Below, one piece after another: positions 59,601-64,000 of a stretch of DNA of 64,000 nt. Position 1 is the stretch's first letter. Every line of letters starts with the position of its first letter. The translations under genes and the position numbers were made by a program. A model generated the notes under the pieces. That model saw only the letters and a list, made by a program, of their open reading frames with translations. It was not told the DNA's origin and did not search any database. Source of the stretch: Spirodela intermedia (Eukaryota > Streptophyta > Magnoliopsida > Alismatales > Araceae); assembly GCA_902729315.2 (NCBI GenBank), contig LR746275.1, forward strand, positions 3,798,001-3,862,000, given 5' to 3'.

Positions 59601-62600
59601 CTATTTTGGGTTACACTTGTTTATTTTCCCACTGCATAAATGTGCAATATAATGAAATATTGACATGCTTTCTCTTGTGACAGATGTCTTGGCTTAAACT
59701 ACATTCTGCTCCCATAACTGGAGTTTGCTTTTCACCTTCCAATGATAAGGTCTTTCCTAAAGCACGCTCTTTCGATAAAAACATATTATTTATCTTTTGT
59801 TTTATAGGCATATGTATATACATGATTTACCAGTTTCTTTCTTCCACAGTTAATTGCCAGTGTTGGCCTGGATAAAAAGTTGTACATGCTTGATTCAGGG
59901 AGCAAAAGGCCTGCGTCATGTACTCCTCATGAGGCGCCCTTCTCTTCACTGGCATTTAGAGATGATGGCTTAATATTGGCTGCTGGAACAAATACTGGCC
60001 GTGTGGTATTTTATGATATCCGAGGAAAACCACAACCATTGACTCTTCTTCGTGCTTATAATAGCTTCGAGGTACCAATTGTTATTTTTCCATGTACGAT
60101 GATGTCTACAAGGTGAAATGATTGAAGTACTGAGCCTGTTCTGAATTATTTATTCACCCCATGCTACTCTTTTCCTCGTTTCGGCAACATGCTTTTTCGT
60201 TTGACGGATTTCTATCTTTTGTACAATGTCACTTGCATTACATATCGGGGTTGACTATTTGCAAAAATGAAAAAAAATATTGTAAGAAAAAGATAACGGT
60301 GTGTGGATGATTTATTTCTCTGGGAAACTTAGTGGATGGTCTAAACATTACCATCTGTAGATAGTTAATCTGTTAAATGAACTAATTAAAATAATTCTAA
60401 ATCGTTTTACAGCTATTGCGAAAATTGCAGACTAACATCACGTTGGATACTGTAGTTTTACAGCCCTGTTCAGTCATGTTGTGCCATCTTCATTCTATGT
60501 GGATGGAGAATGCCAATGACTCTCGTGAATGGAAACACTAATCCATTGGCACTGGTGTAAACTGAATTCAGGGTAGTTTGTGTCTGTTGTCATGGTCATA
60601 ATGTGGGTATGTGACCTGGCTGTTACTGTAATCCAGGGAATGGTTGTTCGATTTCGTACTCCTTTGAGAACCACCCATAGTAATACCCTTCCAAAATGCA
60701 TTAAGTATCGTGCATACCTCAATGCCAATTAAACGTAGATTTTGGGATGCTGGTTCTTGTGTGAAATTGTTCCCTTATTTTAGAAAGTTGCCTTCTGATG
60801 GTGCAAAATATAATTATATATTCCTATTACAGCTGGCCTGTAGGGGGTTGTCTGAAGGTTCTTGGGTCTCGTGGGATAATGGCTCTTATAGGAGTATTTT
60901 GAAAGAAGTTCAAGGAAATATTTTTTTTTTCATATGAAATCTCCTTAAATGGCACTTGTACATGATTTATAGGTAGCATTGAGTATGGTTCTCCCGATCT
61001 AGACCAATCAGTTTAATGAATTATAGGGATGTTTGGATCCTCATCAAGTAAACATCGCAACTCTGTTGGCTCTTTTTTTTTCGTGTCTCCTTTTTCTTCA
61101 GGCATTCTACTTTTTTTGGCCTTTTTAATTCAGCTTTTATGACAAGAGGCCTCTTGGTCTGTAGTGTATAGGAAACAACTGAAGAGTGATGCAATCTAGC
61201 TTCAAAAGAAACCACCCATTGTCTGAGTTGGAAAGAAATGTGAAATGAGAAAAAAACAATCCGTCCCAGGGTGGGTGGATGGCAACCATTCTTGACTGTA
61301 AAAGGAAAACATTGCGGATTATTATTATTGTGTTAAATTAAGTGACAGATACCCTGGATGTCTGCACATTCCCAATCTTTCTGTAGAGATCTAAAGTAAA
61401 ATGTGGATGAAGTAGAAATGACATGTTTTGATCCATGTAAACGGAAGTTATCTAATGCATTTCTTATTTTGCAAATTTAGATGCTAGAATGCGTATGATT
61501 CATCAATTATTATTTATATATACGATTTTGAACTGATTATAACAAGTGATTTCTCGGATTAGGTAGAGTTTATTCACATGGTAGAATAGATAGGATACTA
61601 ATATCTTTCATCATCCGTCAGGCGGTGACAAGTTTATGCTGGCAAAGATCTAAGCCCGTGGTTGTGAACGAGAACTGCTCCTCTGAGATTGCCCTTCTTG
61701 GAAGTGCTGGAGAAGATTCGGTCCTCATGCCAGATCCACTTCCTTCTGCATCATCCTCAACCCTTTCTGCTGCTGCTGCTGCTGCTGCAACGCTTGCTCG
61801 TGGTTTGTCCTCAGCAACTGGAACAGCAACCACGGCATCATATCTTTCTGCGTCAGAAGTGACTCCCTTTCGGAGTCAAATATGGACCGGTGGTTCTCTG
61901 TTAAAGCTGCAAGCGCCTCGAAATAGCCACAAATTAAAAGACGATATGGACGTCTTCTCCCCACTCGTTGATGTTCAGCCCATCACGCCCTCTCTTGGAA
62001 ACTGGTGGGACGACAAGGATGAAGCCAAAAAAGATGGTCTAGCTGGTGAGAAGAGGTCGACATTGTTTTCTTCATCCATCAGGAAGCATCCATACCCAGA
62101 AGGGACTTTGGAAACTCATCCTATCTCGGACTGGAGGTCCACTTCTTCCTCTTCTCAGGTTCTGCTCCCCTTTACCGTCTCCATTGAGGAAGAACAAAAA
62201 ACTGAATTTAATTTGTTTTGGAAGAAGTAGCTCTTCAGAATTACATTGATCAGTCATCTTTTTGAAGAACACTTTCAATAATTTCATCTTTTCTAAGCTA
62301 ACGCTTCGAAGCACTGTTTCCATTTTTTGCTATTATTGACAGGAAGATGTGCCTTCCAGTTTCTCCCAGTCCAGTGATGCACCTCTTGCATCATCGAGGA
62401 GTGAGTCATCCTCTGCAATGACCAGTGAAGCATGGGGAAGCAATGCTCTGCCTGACAAATTAACCAGCCGCCGCCAGCCTCCCTCACTGTCACGCTTTGT
62501 ACCCAGCAGTCTACAAGACTCATCCGATCCTTCTAGCTTCTCTTTTATGAGCTCATTAGCAGGAGCCAGCTTTAGTACATCATCAAATTTTCTTGGCAAT

Positions 62601-63310
62601 CCTCCTGTAATTTCTGAGCCATCAACTGCATCCCGGCTGGGTTCCGTTTCTGCATCTCTGGCCGCCAAAACACTAGCAGCACAGGCCAATGTTGACCTTC
62701 CTGGAGCATCATCCTCTGCCCTTCCTCGAAGATTTCCCAGCTCTGCTGATGGTTCTGTTTCGGCTGGCAGTTCTCCTACATCAAAGAAAACTGGAACCGA
62801 AACCAGGGAAGAGATCACAAGCAGCTTGCTCTCAAAGAATGAATCTTTGTCTGTGGTCAGAAACAGCAGCCATCCTGTGATAGTTACTATTAGCCTGTTG
62901 ATTTTCTTTGAAAGAGTTTTGAATGAGAAATTGATGAGGAACCTTGTGCAGGGCGTTGGAGCTCAATTTCAGCCAAGCATGCCTCATTCCGCTGAGCAGC
63001 TCCAGGGGTCGTCCTCTTTCTCTCTCCAGCTTGTTCAGCGCACTCTAGAGGAGTCCCTGGGCTCTTTGCAGCTGTCCATACATGAAGACGTGAGGAACCT
63101 CCATATTGAGCTGCTGAGACAGTTCCACATGCAGGAGGTTTTCCTTCTCTCTCTCTCTCTTCCTTCCTATCTTCACATCTCAAGGATTTATTTCTGATAC
63201 AGGTGGAGGTAGCTGGGCTAATGAGCACGGTTTTGGAGAAGCTCGATGACCTACAGAAGGAAGTCCAGACCCTGCGGAGAGAGAACCAGCAGCTGAGGAT
63301 GTTACTGTAG
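56627..63310 (+). CDS. NEDD1: NEDD1, WD40 protein recruiting gamma-tubulin
   Basis: Nine exons: 56627-56801, 57603-57715, 58146-58406, 58533-58637, 59684-59749, 59850-60071, 61622-62158, 62343-63137 and 63203-63310. They give 793 residues (Arabidopsis NEDD1 is about 780). NEDD1 anchors the gamma-tubulin ring complex at nucleation sites on spindle, phragmoplast and existing microtubules. The WD40 propeller covers about residues 1-330, with segments such as [61 protein letters not shown] and [14 protein letters not shown]. The middle is Ser-rich and probably disordered. The C-terminal helices ([29 protein letters not shown], then [14 protein letters not shown]) form the gamma-tubulin-complex binding part. 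A 69-bp AT-rich stretch, 62883-62951, is in frame but may be an extra intron. The ATG at 56636 is an alternative start. Confidence 0.93.
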
Positions 63311-64000
63311 ACCCGGCATTTGTGACACTTACTATGTAGACTATACAAGCAGGGAATTCCATAATTTTCTGTACAGGTCTGGTGCAAGTTGATCCATCTG
63401 GTAGTCTTGATCTGACATTTCAATTCTGATTTAAGAATGCCATCAGTCATGATCTGCATACAGCGATCCAACCACCAATGCAGTGATTAGTGATGTTATT
63501 CTAGTCGTTTTAAGAAGTAATTAATCTTAAAATCTATTAAAATCAAATATTTGAAAATTATGTTTTTGATTATTTATAATGTATAGTAGATCTAGGTTGA
63601 TCCACAGGGAAGACTTAGTATTATGTGATATACGAATATTTTCTATTAAGTGTTTTACTAAGGCTAAAGACAAAAAATGATTGAAAAAGTAAATGAAGCT
63701 TAAAAACTTTCCTAGATCTTTTAAAAATTCAAAATACTAACAAAAAATGTTATAAATTTTAAAAAATGATACATGGAAATATTTTCGAGTTAGTTTGTTG
63801 GCAGAGTATTAAACTTGTGTTTAGGAGAGTACCTTAAATTGTGTTGATAACTACAAAAAATCTCACAAAATTTACTATTTGTAGCATTTGTAAAGAATTA
63901 AACACATGCAGAAACTAAAACACCTAATTTGAAGCTTGGGAGTGTGGACACTATTGCTACTATGCTCGATCCCTCTTCTGCTTGTTGTCGCTATCATTGG
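63311..64000. other. 3' flank of NEDD1 and AT-rich DNA
   Basis: The first 200 bp are probably the NEDD1 3' UTR. From about 63500 the sequence is AT-rich without open frames of note and contains a phrase like aggttgatccacagggaaga (63594-63613) that resembles repeated plant intergenic DNA. The family cannot be named. Confidence 0.4.

Noticed and set aside
61618-62818. Minus-strand frames within NEDD1
   Set aside because: Shadows of the Ser-rich coding strand; no domain.

Overview
This is a nuclear window from a flowering plant. The genes carry GT-AG introns (one GC-AG), the intergenic DNA is AT-rich, long (CT/GA)n tracts are common and Ty1/copia remnants are present. A secreted lectin with three intact QxDxNxVxY sites, of the GNA type abundant in monocots, together with GC-rich exons, points to a monocot. 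I cannot name the genus. Exon models were built by eye from splice signals, frame continuity and family knowledge. All spliced models below add up to an open frame of whole codons.

Layout, left to right. 1-2146: AT-rich DNA with retrotransposon-like remnants. 2147-3565 (-): intronless DUF3475/DUF668 protein of the PSK-simulator type. 3566-7421: intergenic. 7422-8180 (-): SUPERMAN-like C2H2 repressor with a C-terminal EAR motif, followed upstream by about 550 bp of CT microsatellite (8411-8960). 8961-13421: no gene recognised. 13422-14643 (+): tropinone-reductase-like SDR whose catalytic Tyr is Ala. 14876-21485 (-): seven-exon sterol 4-alpha-methyl oxidase (SMO2 type), whose second intron holds a 5'-truncated copia element (16267 to about 19045). 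22518-24572 (-): CASP-like protein of the CASPL5 type. 25500-29904 (+): aldo-keto reductase of the AKR4C type. 30346-32612 (+): mitochondrial MAM33/p32 family protein.

32850-36380 holds two diverged copies of an unrecognised module. On the minus strand each copy has a leader, a short conserved N-terminal reading frame and a 21-bp minisatellite that encodes seven-residue repeats. Both copies look broken, in different ways. 36381-40125 is intergenic, with one unclear secreted-protein-like reading frame near 38930-39484. 40126-40653 (+) is an intact mannose-binding lectin and 44519-45130 (+) is a decayed relative. 46060-47290 (-) is a second, older copia remnant.

Right part: 47798-52092 (+) is a plastid-type uracil phosphoribosyltransferase in 12 exons; 52826-54367 (-) is a group IVc bHLH factor (ILR3/bHLH104-like); 56627-63310 (+) is the WD40 protein NEDD1, which recruits gamma-tubulin, in 9 exons.

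The genes do not form a pathway cluster. They are ordinary housekeeping, metabolic and regulatory genes in tandem, convergent or divergent order. The points most worth a second look are the duplicated heptad-minisatellite module, the SDR without its catalytic Tyr, the transposon inside the SMO2 intron, the lectin gene/pseudogene pair and an in-frame intron-like segment in NEDD1.
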